Source: Epiperipatus broadwayi
Lineage: Eukaryota; Onychophora; Udeonychophora; Euonychophora; Peripatidae
Length of the DNA stretch: 64,000 nt
Assembly: GCA_028023455.1 (NCBI GenBank)
Contig: JAQFVV010012404.1
Location: forward strand, 16,233,000 to 16,296,999
Reading direction: 5' to 3'
The first letter of the stretch is position 1; every line of letters begins with the position of its first letter. Below, one piece after another: positions 35,640-47,859 of this stretch. The translations under genes were made by a program, and so were the position numbers. The notes under the pieces are model-generated. The model saw only the letters and a program-made list of their open reading frames with translations. It searched no databases and was not told where the DNA came from.

Positions 35640-36780
35640 AGTCATGGCAGCACAAGCATGGATTACTGCATCATCTCTCCAATTATTGGTCATCATAATG
35701 TTAAATTGAATAACTTCTATAATTTATATATACATTAGTATTGGAAATCCACATTACAATAATAATCATGCCAGTCTATCAGCAATAAGCAGGAATACTT
35801 TGGTTTGAAGGGTGAAAAATGTTTCAAGACATTTCAATTGACTTCACATTAAAATATTTACAGTAATAATCCAAGTATTTTTCTACTGACTCAACAGAAT
35901 AATTCTAAAAATTGTCTACTGGTGCTTCAACTCCAAAAAGGGAAGTCACTTCTTAATTTAATCCATTATTTTTTTTAAAAAAAAAATTATCACTTTCATT
36001 TCTATAATTTTCAACAGATAAATACTTAGACAATACGTCAATCAATAATCAATCAAAATCTGTTTCCCAATGATCTTTGGGATCTCAGGATATCTCCAAC
36101 AAAAATTTGAAGCTTTAGCATTTTCTTGCTATTTATTTTATTTTTTTATTTTTTAACTATAATTTAAATCTAAAGTCAGTTTTATATATTGATTTATCTA
36201 AATTATTTAGACTTGTTCTATTTTCAGTAGCTTTGTATTGGCTTATATTAAAAAGATCTTGACTAGCTCTGCTATTTTTTATTTATTCTCTCCACTTCAT
36301 AACAAATCCTTGATTTTTGGTTATCTTATTAGATGTGGGGCTGTTGTTTGGTTAGGATAATCAAAGTGCATGATTATCACTATGTGTATTTTTATTAAGA
36401 TTTGACCCACTTCCAATCGATCTGATGACCTGTTTCTCTTCTTGACTATATTTTGATATTCATAATTTTCTTTTGTCATATTTTGAGATATCATTTTTTA
36501 TTGTTGACATATTGCTTATTGTTAATTAAGATTTAAACCCTTCTTCATTTTCTTCAGATTTGCTGCTATCAAGAGGATTTAATAGTTCTGCTACTTGTTT
36601 AATGATCTTCCTGCTTTGTCCAAACATATATTGCACATAGTATCAAAAACTGTATCCCAATACTTTGCTTTTCCAACAGTGGTTTAAATCATAAATGCAT
36701 AAAATCTGTAAATCATATAACTCAATTTTAAATATCAAAGACATCTTCCAGACTTGTGCTCATGGTTGCATTTGTTCTAT
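35640..36780 (-). pseudogene. Unidentified decayed coding-like region
   Basis: The minus strand shows long stretches of protein-like, polar, non-repetitive sequence broken by single stops and frame changes. Examples are NICLDKAGRSLNK (near 36610), SKSEENEEGFKS (36550), GFVMKWRE (36300) and MMTNNWRDDAVIHACAAM (35690-35640). Codon-like composition and more G+C than the flanks suggest a former ORF of at least 1 kb, possibly gag or a transposase. I recognise no family motif, so no function is proposed. Confidence 0.4.
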
Positions 36781-37927
36781 AAATCTAGATTTAACAAAAA
36801 ATGTTTGTTCTATTAAGTCATCATTGTATGTACATATATACAGACACACATACACATAATCAGGGATGATTACTGACATTTTTTTAAAAAGAGTATTGTT
36901 TAAGATCTATTTATATATTTTTGTTTACACTGAGAGTTGTTCATGTATGCAATCAAAAATATTTACCAAGGATTTCTTTTTAAAAAATCTTATTTAAAAT
37001 CTATTTATTTATTTTCTTTTATTTACATTGACATATGTCATCTACGTGTATGCATTTTATATGTTATTTTTAAATAATCAAATAGATTCTCTTAGACTGA
37101 TTAATAAGAATATACATCTCAAAATAAAATTTATTATATAACCAAAGAAGAAGTTAGATTTCTAAATCATTACAAAGAAAAAAACATTCAACAGGAATTA
37201 AAATATCATATTAAGATATTTATTTTTAATTGTTAACACAAGATAGAATTATGTAATGTGCTTTTAATAAAATGAGTTGATTGGATCTTTCATTAAAAAT
37301 TTATATCTATTATCAATCATCTATTAAATATTTATATCAATAAGCCAATGTTTGAGAACAAAGATATTAATAAAACAATAATTATAATGCTGTCAGTTAC
37401 GAAATTTATGTGGGAAATGGATTTTGTAATAAACAATACATGCTGATGAAGTAAGTGGACTATATTGAAATAAAAATTTCATTATAGGTAAATAGCAGTT
37501 TTCTTTATACAAGTACAGCTTTGCCGGCTTTTAAAAATAAATAATCTAAACACTACACATTAACATTACAGTATGGAGAATACTGAAACATAAGTATAGA
37601 TATTTCATTTAAGATAAAATATGGATTTTGCAGAGGCATGTGTTAGCGTTGTATATAGAAAAGAGCAAAATATGCAAATAAGTGTGAATGTTTAATTAAC
37701 ATACAACATGCTTGGTACTTGATTGCAAAACCATTATATAGGAAATCAATTGCAAAATATTCTTATCAATAAACCTACATAGATATGTATAATAAAGTAT
37801 GGTATTATTAAATTAAATTAATTATTGTCATAATCTATCTCTCCTTTAAACATATGACACTAAATAAGTTCACACACTGCACCCACAAATTATAAGTTTG
37901 TGATAATAATGTAAATGAATCTTTTTT

Positions 37928-38031
37928 TCCATATGCCATAGCATCGGCTGGGAGGCGAACCCACAACTGTCTGCAACCAACTACTTGCTTGCAAGGCAGC
38001 TGCAATGACTTCTCTGCTAACAATGCTTGAC
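37928..38031 (-). mobile_element. tRNA-headed SINE (family S1), fuller copy
   Basis: The minus strand reads TTAGTCAAGCATTGTTAGCA, an anticodon-arm-like CTGCCTTGCAAGCAAGTAG, the B box GTGGGTTCGCCTCCCAGC, then GATGCTATGGCATATGG and an A-run. The flanks carry a 16-bp target-site duplication TAAATGAATCTTTTTT (37912-37927 and 38032-38047). The anticodon-like loop would read TGC, so an alanine-type tRNA origin is possible. The second family member is at 9347-9432. Confidence 0.9.
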
Positions 38032-38963
38032 TAAATGAATCTTTTTTATTTATAAATGTAAATTTAATCCATGGCATCAGATCGCAAAACCTTAAATGCA
38101 GTATTCATAAGGAAAAAATTGATTAATTTAATTACAATAGCAAACTCTCCATACAGCACTGCTACCCAGTACAAATCTTAGTAATCAATGGATGCAAGAA
38201 GGTTTGTGCATAAAATTTCTATCTAAAATCATCTAATATCTGCAGACTAGTTTAAATCAATTTAAAGTGCAATATAGTGTTATATTTTTATTTACTGTGC
38301 CAGTACTAAAAAATTAAAAATAATATATATATATTTAATACTAAATGCTTTTATTGAACACGCATTAGAAAGAAAAATAATAATTGTGTCTTCAATCACA
38401 ATTGAGATTTATAGATTTAACTTGAAATAAAAGTTTGGGGGAGAGTTTCACAAATTAATTAAGTCAATCCCTTGTTAATTTCTGGATTCCCTACCTCTCC
38501 CATCTTTTTACTTCGAGTTAAATCTAAAAACCCCAATTGTGCTTGAAAAAAATAAATATTATTACTTTTTTTGTATGCATGGTAAATCAAAGCATTTAAT
38601 ATAATAAGAAAATATTTCTATTTTTTTTAATTTTTTAGTATTGGCACAGTAAATAAAATTATAAAACTATACTACACATTAAATCAACTTCACATTTATA
38701 CTTGATTTATATATATGCCACTAGATATTTTTGCTATAAGTTAATATTTATTATACCTTTTATGCATATATTATATTTAGAATGTGTTCAAAATTTTATA
38801 TATGCATAATAAAGGATTAATTAACTTTTCTGTTGAAAGTAGTTTGTCAGCCTTCCTTTTTATTTGAAAAAAAAAAACTTATTATTTAATCAAGTTTTTA
38901 AATTCATAATTAACTTTTTTTAAAAAAATCTATTGTTAAAAATAATGCTAAATTACTACATAC

Positions 38964-39090
38964 CCTTGAGTTAAAATTTTGGAAGTAAGAATAATGACTT
39001 GTGCAGATTTAGAAATGTTTTTGGCTTCTGTTTTGGCATTATAAAATGAAGCTAAACAGTTGAAAGCTTCTTCTGTAGAAGTTTCTTTTT
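38964..39090 (-). CDS. Peroxidase gene, exon B
   Basis: Exon of 127 nt on the minus strand. It lies between acceptor TATCTTTTAG (AG at 39092-39091) and donor CAAGG|GTATGT (GT at 38963-38962). It starts with 2 nt that complete the split codon from exon A (G+AA = Glu), reads 41 open codons, and ends in phase 2 (GG). The peptide contains AFNCLASFYNAKTEAKN and ends with ILTSKILTQ. Upstream regions of animal haem peroxidases often carry such a helical segment with a single Cys just before the domain proper; that comparison is from memory of the family. The match of both phases to the neighbouring exons is the main evidence. The flanking introns are about 14.5 kb (5') and 13.5 kb (3'). Confidence 0.75.
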
Positions 39091-39099
39091 CTAAAAGAT

Positions 39100-40170
39100 A
39101 AATAAAAAATATACTGTATTTATATAGAATACAAAGTTAAAGTTTATTTTTCAATCTGATTAAATAATATTAAACAATTGAAAATAAACTTAATTTTATT
39201 GATATAATAATTTTATTAAATTAAGCAAAAAAAAACATTTCACAATCTTGTAAATTAAACAAATAACATTATTATATATATAAACATTCATACACACTCA
39301 TAAAAAACTCCCCCCCCCATATATATATACATAATCTTTCACTCACTTATAGTAGAATTAAATGTTGATCAGTTTGTGGACTGTTTTTGTTGTTCTATTG
39401 GGTTGTTTTGGGATCTATTAATTGCCATTATCAATTTTTAAATAAAGTATGCCAGAAATATATTACAATTAACAATATATACATAATCTCAACATAATCC
39501 TCTCTCCCTTCCTATACAAATATTATTTCAGTAAAAGATTGTAAATAATAATATATAACCATAAAATTATATACATATATTAGTAATATATCTTTTTGTA
39601 AATGCCCATATATATATATATATACTATAACATAATACCCCTAGCAATGTAATTTAAATCTTGATTCATAATAGAACAATTACACAAGCATTTATGCCTG
39701 TGATTGATACTGAATATTTTTTAACAAAGCTTATAAAAGCCATAAATGAAACAACTATTGTTTTCATAGAAATGAACATTGGTTACTAAACATTAAACCT
39801 AAAAATAATTAGATTTACTAACTAACTACTGGTTACCCCCAATCTCATCGTTTTTATATATAATTAGATTTCCTATATATATATAATATTTTTGGAAAAC
39901 ACAATCATTATTACAGCTTCATAAATAGCAATCAACTAAAAGCAGAAGATAGCCAATATTTTTTCCATCATACACATATCATGATTATGTATATATTGAG
40001 AAAAAGTATGTATGAACATTAATGAAGTTAAAATTATTATTAATTATAGATAAACTAAAAGTCATAATGATATTGCATCACAATTCATTAAAATAATATT
40101 TATAATCAGCAATTAATGTTTATTTTCTTAATGGACATACATACGTTGGAGAAATTACACTTATTATTAT
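39100..40170. other. AT-rich intronic sequence, no gene recognised
   Basis: Homopolymer C10 near 39311 and (TA)n tracts; nothing else is supported. Confidence 0.5.
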
Positions 40171-40176
40171 ATATAT

Positions 40177-41729
40177 TGTAATGCCAGTAAGAGATATATG
40201 TATAAAACTCACACATATATCATTACATGTTTCATAATGTTAAAAAAATCATTAAGCACATTTTAAAATGCAAATCTTGTAAAAATAAAAAAGATTGTGT
40301 TTTATATATATTTTTTAAAGAGAACAGGATAGAGAAAGGCTTAAAAACCTTTTTTTTTTTAAAAAAGAAAACTCTTTTTGCTTTACAAAGTATAAATAAA
40401 TAAATAAGGAAAGTTAAAACAAAATCAGTTTGAAAAGTGAAAACTTATAAAATGCAATTAGTTTCAAAGATTAATTAATTAATTTGGAATGCTAATAAGA
40501 TTTCTGATTGATAATGATATTGAAATTGTATTAATTAAAAAAACTATGTAAACTACCGATGAGATAGTATATTAATCTAAGCAAAAGTTTAGATTAAAGC
40601 AAAAGTAAAAATAATTAAAAAACAGACTTAAGATCAAAATTAAAAATAATGATAAGGAATTAAAACCAATAAAAAAAAGGATATAAAATCACTATGGACT
40701 ATTGTTATTTAGTCCAGTCTGTATTTTCTAATTGAAACAGTTGGGTTTGCGATCTTAATTCATTCTGCTTTTAAGTCTAAAAATCATTCCTGAGTTCAGT
40801 TCAAGTTTGGATTGGACAGAATGCAATCAATTACTTCTGTTATCAACATCCATGCATGCAAAAATCACAGATCTAGCAACACGCAGTGCTAGACAACTTT
40901 ATAAATGGTTGACTGGACTTCAAACCCCCAAAATCCTTTGCAAATTAACTGTCCCTGCCTGAAACTAATGCTGAAATGATAAAATAGATGATACTGCTAC
41001 TCTCTATCTCATTGTTAAGCCAAAGAAATGAGAAAAAGTCCTGAAAATATTGATAGCGATCAAAAAGTCAAACAGTTGGAAACTGACAATCATGAAAACA
41101 TAGGTAAAGACATTTTGATGCTTGTCTATAGACATTTTATACTTATTCTAAATGAATTTTAATTAATAAAGGACCATCATAATTTTAGCCTGAAAGTATT
41201 TATTTATATTTTTATGTAAATATATTGTGTTATTTTATATTATGTTAAATGGATGTGTGTGTGTAATAAAATAATAATGTTTGTTTAAGTGTTATTTTGT
41301 CTATTTTATCTCTCTCATCCCTGCATCACCAGTAAATTAGTTAGAGATATTTTATATACTAAGTAAATGTGCTGGACCCTGAAACAAAGTATGAACTAGC
41401 CATGGAATATTTCAAGGGCTGGATTGTATATCTGTCATCTGAAGCATGCTGACTATATAACCTATGGTTTTCTGGTGCCTGAAGTTGTTCCTCAAACCAA
41501 ATAAAATGCTTTGACTGGCAGGGGTTTGAATCTAGCAGTCAAGTGGGCCATTGTCTAGAAATTTGATCATGTTATGTTTGCATTGGTTGATCTGACTGTG
41601 GGTATCATTGATGGCTATGCTATCAATGGTATTCTCCCCTCTGTTTGAAGGACTGGTCCATTTCCATAATATTAAAAAGTTATTATAAATTAAACCTAGC
41701 AGTAATAACTTCTTTTCAGACTCAGTTTT
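40177..41729 (+). repeat. 5' LTR
   Basis: Starts TGTAATGCCAGTAAGAGATA. It aligns along its length with the 3' LTR, including an identical run of about 75 bp around 40470-40545 (GGAATGCTAATAAGATTTCT...). A tRNA-like B box (GGGGTTTGAATCTAG near 41520) is present in both LTRs. Confidence 0.85.
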
Positions 41730-41731
41730 AA

Positions 41732-41749
41732 TGGTGCCCTATGTGGCAC
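41732..41749 (+). promoter_or_regulatory. Primer-binding site for reverse transcription
   Basis: TGGTGCCCTATGTGGCAC resembles the lysine-tRNA 3' end complement TGGCGCCCAACGTGGGGC used by many Gypsy-type elements, with a few substitutions. It sits directly after the 5' LTR. Confidence 0.7.
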
Positions 41750-43082
41750 TGAAGGGCCATAAATTGAACAATATAAGCAAAGTTAAAAAATTAAATAATT
41801 AAAAATAAAAAAAAGAGTTCAAAACTAAAATTCAAAAGAAACACTAAATTGTGAAGTTATAAAAATTAAAATGGTGAGCAGTGTGAAAAGAGAAATAGAT
41901 CAAAGCAAATATTAATAATTAAACATAATTAAAAATATAAAATATGAAGAATATGAGAGAAAAAAGTAACCAGAGAGATAAAGGAATTCATTATTGGGGT
42001 TGTTTATAGATAGGTGGAAATTAGAAAGGACTAGGGAGTGGTTTTTTCTTTTTTGACTTAGTTGAACACTTTATTCAATTTAAAAATATGAAAAATAATG
42101 GAAATGTTGTGAAATAAATAGAATTAAATAAAGTGCTTTAAGAAACAATAATGGTAAGAAATAGTGTTAAATAAATATAATAAAATAAAAAAAATTTGAG
42201 AATCAATATGCATCATTAAAATTTCAAAGTAAAGTAATATTTTAGAATAAATATACGGTGATAAAAATAAAAGTATATAAATAAAATAAAACCCTAATAA
42301 ATATAATGAAATCTATAATAGTTAAATAAAATATTGCAGAATAGTCTTTCAAATAAGTGTAGATTGTGTGTAGGTAAACAGAGTCATGGAGGGGTAGAAG
42401 TGTAGATAAAGGTTTATAGCAGTTAAATATAGCTGTCATTATGTAAACTTAAGACCAATAATGGGTTAAAAAGGAGGGACCATCCAATAGGATGAGCTTT
42501 TATTAAAAAAGTTCTGGACCCATCCAACATGCTGGGAGAAGTCATCCCACCCTTATCTAAAAAATGTATCATGAAAAATAAATCTAGATAAGCTACAAAT
42601 CAGTTCACTGGAAGTTTCCAACATGTCATAATAAGCCTTAGTTTTAGTATAAGCTGAATGATCAGTGGATGAGTACCACTATTTGCAGTGACCCATATCT
42701 TTTAAGATGCACACCCAAGGGAGCAAGTCCTGGTCTCATTTAATCCACTGGTAGAAAAATTCCAGCATAGAAATTAGTTAAAGTATTTTTATTGCATAAG
42801 TTGGATGTTAGCCAGATGTATTCTACCATTCACAGCATTCACCCTCTTTGTATACATCAGAAAGAAGCATGTTGTTACTCATGGTCATCATATATGACAT
42901 AATTCATGATTTGCTGATCTGGGTGCAGTTGGACAGTTATTTTACATAAAAATAAATAAATAAATAAATAAATAAAAACAAAATATGACACCAAATGGTA
43001 AGCTAAATAATAATAATAATAACAATAATAATAAAAGTGTCAAAGCTAAAATGGTCAAAATGATGCATTTTACCTCACAAAC
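41750..43082. other. Internal region of the LTR element, apparently non-coding
   Basis: A/T-rich first half, then a more mixed stretch at 42460-42940, then (AAAT)n at about 42945-42976 and (AAT)n at about 43005-43032. No reading frame longer than a few dozen codons on either strand resembles gag, protease, RT or integrase. Confidence 0.6.
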
Positions 43083-43096
43083 TGGGGTGGGGGTGA
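43083..43096 (+). promoter_or_regulatory. Polypurine tract (plus-strand primer)
   Basis: TGGGGTGGGGGTGA immediately precedes the TGTAATG start of the 3' LTR. A purine run at exactly this place is required for plus-strand DNA synthesis in LTR elements. Confidence 0.75.
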
Positions 43097-44592
43097 TGTA
43101 ATGTTAGCAAGAGATATATGTATAAAATTCACATATATACCACTACATGTTTCATAATTTTAAAAAAAAATCATTGAGCAGATTTTAAGTAAAAATAAAA
43201 AAAAGATTGTGTTATATTTTTTTTGAAAGATTTAAAAACTTCCTTTTTTAAAGAAAAGTCTGTGTTTTACAAAGAATAAATTAATATGGAAAGTTAAAAC
43301 AAAATCAGTTTGTAAAAGTACAAACATTCAAAAATGTATTGTTTCAAAGGTTAATTAATTAATTTGGAATGCTAATAAGATTTCTGATTGATAATGATAT
43401 TGAAATTGTATTAATTAAAACAACTATGTAAACTATTGATGAGATAGTAGATTAATCTAAGCAAAAGGTTAAATTAAAGCAAATGTAAAAATTAAAAAAA
43501 AACAGACTTAAGTTAAGATCAAAATTAAAAATAATAATAAGGAATTAAAAACAATGAGATAAAAAGTATATAAAGTCTCTATGACCTATTGTTATTTAGT
43601 CCAATCAGCATTTTTAATTGAATCAATCAGATCTACGATCTGTAATTCATTTCACACTTAAGTCTAAAAATCATTCCTGAGTTCAGTTTAAGTTCAGATT
43701 GTACAGAATACAATCAATTACTGATTTGATCAACATCCATGTAAAAGCCACATATCTAGCAACATGCATTGCTAGACAACTTTAGAAATTGTTGACTGGG
43801 TTTTAAGCCCAAAAAGTTCTCCATAAATTAACTCTCCTTGCCTGAAACTAATGCTGAAATCATAAAATAGATTATACTTGCTACTATTTATCTCATTGCT
43901 GAGCCAAAGAAATGAATACAAGCCCTGGAAACCATCAATGGATATCAAAGAGCTAACTGGTTAAAAACAGAAAATCATGCAAACCTAGGTAAAGATGTTT
44001 TGATATTTGTCTATAGACACTTTATAGTTATTTTAAATGAACTTTAATTAATGAAGGACTATCATAATTTTAGCCTGAATGCAATAATTTATATTTTTAT
44101 GTAAATATAGTGTTATTTTATATTGTGTTAAACATATGTGCACATAATCAAATAATAATGTTTGCTTAATTGTTATTTTGTCTATTTTCTCTCTCTCTTA
44201 TCACTGCATCACCAGTAAATTAGTGTAGAGTTATTTTATGCATTAAATGAATGTGCTGGATGCTGAGACAGAGTGTGACATAGCCATCAGATATTTCAAG
44301 TGCTGGATTGTGTGGCTGTTGTCCAAAGCACGCTGACTATATAACCTATGGTTGACTGGCACTTGAGGTTGTTCCTCAAAACAAATAAAATGTTTTGGAT
44401 GGCAATGGTTTAAATCCAGCAGTCAAGGCGGACGACAGTCTGGAAATGTGACTATGGGTATTATTGATGGCTAAACCATCAATGGTATTCTCCCCTCTGC
44501 TTGAAGGGCTAGTCCATTCCCATAATGTTAAAAATTTATTATAAAAAGTATTTAAACCTAGCAAGAATAAACTTCTTTTTCAAACCAGTTCA
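43097..44592 (+). repeat. 3' LTR
   Basis: Starts TGTAATGTTAGCAAGAGATA and ends ...CCAGTTCA, matching the 5' LTR end ...CTCAGTTTTA less well. By eye the two LTRs differ at roughly one base in seven to ten, plus small indels. The insertion is therefore not recent. Confidence 0.85.
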
Positions 44593-44599
44593 ATACAAA

Positions 44600-45940
44600 C
44601 ATATAATTCAAAATTCTGCTGAGCAAAAAGAAAAAAAAACAAATTTATTCATGGAAACAGTTTTCAAAATTTATATATATTTTTACTTCAATAGTACTGT
44701 ATATTGTTATCATCAGCAGTTGCCAATTGCAAATTCATATAGCTACTTAAACCCAAAACCAAAAAATAAAAAGACAAAACAAAAATATAATATTATTAGA
44801 GACAATATCAATCTGTGAAACACAAAAAATAGCTATATATAGGGCATGGTAGTCCACTTTTATGTTTATTAGACATTTTCTGTTGCCATCTTTTGCAGAA
44901 AATGATTTCAATATCATGTCTTATTGTAGTTGTCAAATACATTCTATTTTTTGCCATGCCATAACAATAAAAACAATCAATATTGCACTTCCTTAGATTG
45001 TCTTGGAGATAATCCTTATAACATAAATAAGTTATGCCTTTTCTACAAGAACCATGCTTAAGTTAATCATACATCTAATACAATGAAGATGTGATTTTGT
45101 AATAGTAAACACTATAGTATTACATCCAGCAAGATGAAGAATGTACTGATTGGTTTTATAATTTTGCCACTGTATTTTTAAAATTTTACAGAACATCTGT
45201 AAATAAGACTTTTCTAATGAATTTATATTCCATTGATAGAATATCCAAGTGACAATAGTTATTTTAATATGAAATATCTTAAATTGTTAAAAGCAGAAGC
45301 ACATTGGAATATGTGCTACATCTCAACATCTAAGTCCATCTTTTTATTTATAAAACTGCTAAGATATTTAAATTGACTTATATTCTTAAGTTGATAATCA
45401 TCCAAGTTAAAAATTGATGATTATTTTTTTATCATTGGTTGATCAAAAATATTGCTTATTAAATTGAAGTTTTTTAATGTTGCATTCAAAACATTAAATA
45501 CATTTCATAGATCATCTTTTGAACAGATGAAATTTTATGTAATTATCAGCATACAATAAATTCAGAATTTAAATAAATTCACTTTCAGGTTTACTTTTAA
45601 TTGGTTTAAATTAAAATTCCACTATAAAATTTGTTTCACATCATGATCCTTGTTTTATTAGGCCATCCACAAAACAGTCCAAAGACTACTATCATAACAA
45701 TCAAAAACTATGTTGGAGCAAATATACATAACTTTTGTATTACCAATTGCAAATGCCTCAGATTATCCACCTATTATAAAAACACTTCCTCACATTTCAT
45801 CAATTAAACCTGTGAAGAAAAAATATACATTTGCTGACCATGGTTATTTCATATCTTTTAGATGCAATACAAACAGCAAATGGACCTAAAAATATTTTCA
45901 CAATTCTATTAAGTCCAGCAATGATGCTCTTTTATAATAA
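44600..45940. other. AT-rich intronic sequence, no gene recognised
   Basis: No supported feature. The 97-codon + frame at 44525-44818 overlaps the LTR end and is low-complexity. Confidence 0.5.
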
Positions 45941-45949
45941 TAGTGCTAT

Positions 45950-46440
45950 TTTGACTTGTGGAAGAAATGTTTTGATAATCTTTTGAATGATACAAGAATT
46001 GGGATTATGAACTTTTATACTTCCTTCTTAGTCAAACAGCTCTTTTTAATCTTAAAAATGAAAAATCAATAGGTCTTGATGATATGTAGAGATCCCTTTT
46101 GAAACATTTTATTACCACTATATGGTAATAATTTATTAACTTCAAAAGATTGAAATTTTTGGAATGTATGCCAATTGATGTTAAAAATGCTTATTATTCT
46201 AATTTTTAAAAATAAAGAGAATAAACAAGATTGCAGTATTTATTATGGAATATCTTAACTATTTATTTCCAAAAATGTATTTTCAAGAACTTGTTGAATA
46301 GATTGCTTTCAGTCATATATGAATTGTTAATAGAAATTCATGTCAATATGGTTTTAGAAAATAAAAAAAACACAATAGACATAAGGCATTTAATTAAATT
46401 AATGGAACCAGGTCTATATCATTATTTGGAATGAACTGGT
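45950..46440 (+). pseudogene. Non-LTR retrotransposon reverse transcriptase, N-terminal half, decayed
   Basis: In + strand frames the pieces appear in RT order. They are LWKKCFDNLLND (family: R-W-x-E-H-F-x-x-L-L-N), LKNEKSIGLDD (family: L-K-x-G-K-S-P-G-x-D), then a degenerate 'Y-R-G-I-S-L-L' block read as QYLLWNILTIYF. KNLLNRLLSVIYELLI and TIDIRHLIKLME follow (family: L-x-x-R-L ... Q-x-G-F-R ... T-x-D-x-x-F-x-x-R-Q-L). Frameshifts occur near 46130 and 46200. The catalytic 'YADD' half and any endonuclease are absent. Confidence 0.75.
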
Positions 46441-46505
46441 TTCCATCAAAATTTAATCATATAATACAGCTACTACAGACCAGTAATTTTTAAGCTTTCT
46501 TGTTT

Positions 46506-46530
46506 TAAATTTATTTATTTATTTATTTAT
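46506..46530. repeat. (ATTT)n microsatellite
   Basis: About six uninterrupted ATTT units. Confidence 0.92.
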
Positions 46531-47636
46531 TATGAAGCTTCCCATTTAATTTATTAGGCTGCCAAACAAAAATGTTCAGATGTTTCTTTTTTAACCAGGT
46601 CATTAATAATGAGATCATTGTCAAAAATCCAGTCATAATTCTTATGGTTAATAAACCCAAAAATAAATTTATATATACCTATAACACATGTCTTAAGAAA
46701 ATTCATAACTCAGTAATACTAAAATTTCAAATTAGCAATTTTAGTGTTTAGTAGCACAGCACCTACAGTAGATAATTCTAAAGTATGAACATCAAATTTC
46801 TTGTTAATGTAATTATAATAAAATCTATTTTTAAATGCAAATATTATTGTAACTGTGGAAGATACTAATATATGATCCATCCAATAATCTGTACTGTTAA
46901 GTATTTACAATACAAACTTCTTTTACTCTTATTTCTAATTGTAATGGAATGAATTAAAGGTCATTGCTTTGAGTATGGATGTTTCCATGTTTATAAATGA
47001 TTATTTTGCTTTAACAAAATGTTTGTAGTAGTCAGTAATTATGTTGTACAAAAATTTACTAAGATTTCACCATTTAAAATTATAGCCTCAATACCATTAA
47101 TTTAATAACTTTTAATCAAAGTCTACTATTTGTATCAACATGGACATTTAAGTTTTCAAAATAAAAAAAATATATCTTTTAATATTATTATAGAATTCTC
47201 TGAATTAATAGAATAAGCAATAGTACCATTGTGCAAGTCAGATTTTAACATCATTAGCGATTGATTGATACAACAAAGAATTCTAAGAATAAAAGATACT
47301 AAATTAGACTTTATATCAGATTAAACATTATGCATTTTCTTTTCACAGTTAATCTGTCTGCTCTTGTGCAAAAATTTGTAGTCATCTTCATATTTTATTA
47401 AACTTATTTCATCTGGAAGACAACTTTCACTAAGAATAATTATATATTTCTTAAACCTGACAGCCCTTAGAAATCAGTGCTACCCTGCATCCTCATCTAA
47501 AAATTTTGTGTCAAATAAAAATTTCACATTCTGTGTACCTATACCGGAAAAAATTAGTTATAACATTTGTCTACTTTTTGCTTTACTATTACAATTGTAT
47601 ATAATTATTGCTTTTACCAATTTAATGAGTAACTCA

Positions 47637-47852
47637 TTAGATAGAGCAACCTAGCCATTTGTGTGACATGCCATTTTTAAACCACATTTCTCTGGTAGGC
47701 AAGGCATCTCTAAATAGACTGTTAAATGTACAATCTTCACCCACAAAAATTTCTGCCACAAAACCACATATAACATGAGTCACTAATGGTTGCACTTTCT
47801 TAAGAAAATCACAATGAAAAAAATGCCATTTTAATAAACCAGTTCTTGTCAT
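47637..47852 (-). pseudogene. Unrecognised 71-codon open frame
   Basis: The minus-strand frame has a non-repetitive, Cys- and Trp-containing peptide (HFFHCDFLKKVQPLVTHVIC ... LPTREMWFKNGMSHKW). This is unusual for chance translation of A/T-rich DNA. It has no flanking splice signals in phase with the peroxidase gene, and I recognise no family. It may be a transposon scrap. Confidence 0.3.
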
Positions 47853-47859
47853 TCTATTG

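Larger units (their letters stand above)
40177..44592 (+). mobile_element. Non-autonomous LTR retrotransposon, structurally complete
   Basis: Two direct repeats of about 1.5 kb (40177 to about 41729 and 43097 to about 44592) enclose only about 1.37 kb. Both begin TGTAATG. A primer-binding-site-like sequence follows the first repeat by 2-4 bases, and a G-rich polypurine tract ends just before the second. The inner part holds no gag or pol I can recognise, so mobilisation would need enzymes from another element (a TRIM/LARD-like arrangement, intermediate in size). A target-site duplication is not clear (ATAT before, ATAC after). The element lies between peroxidase exons A and B, against the gene's direction. 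Confidence 0.85.

Noticed and set aside
37835-38077. 80-codon minus frame
   Set aside because: Created by reading through the SINE at 37928-38031; not a gene.
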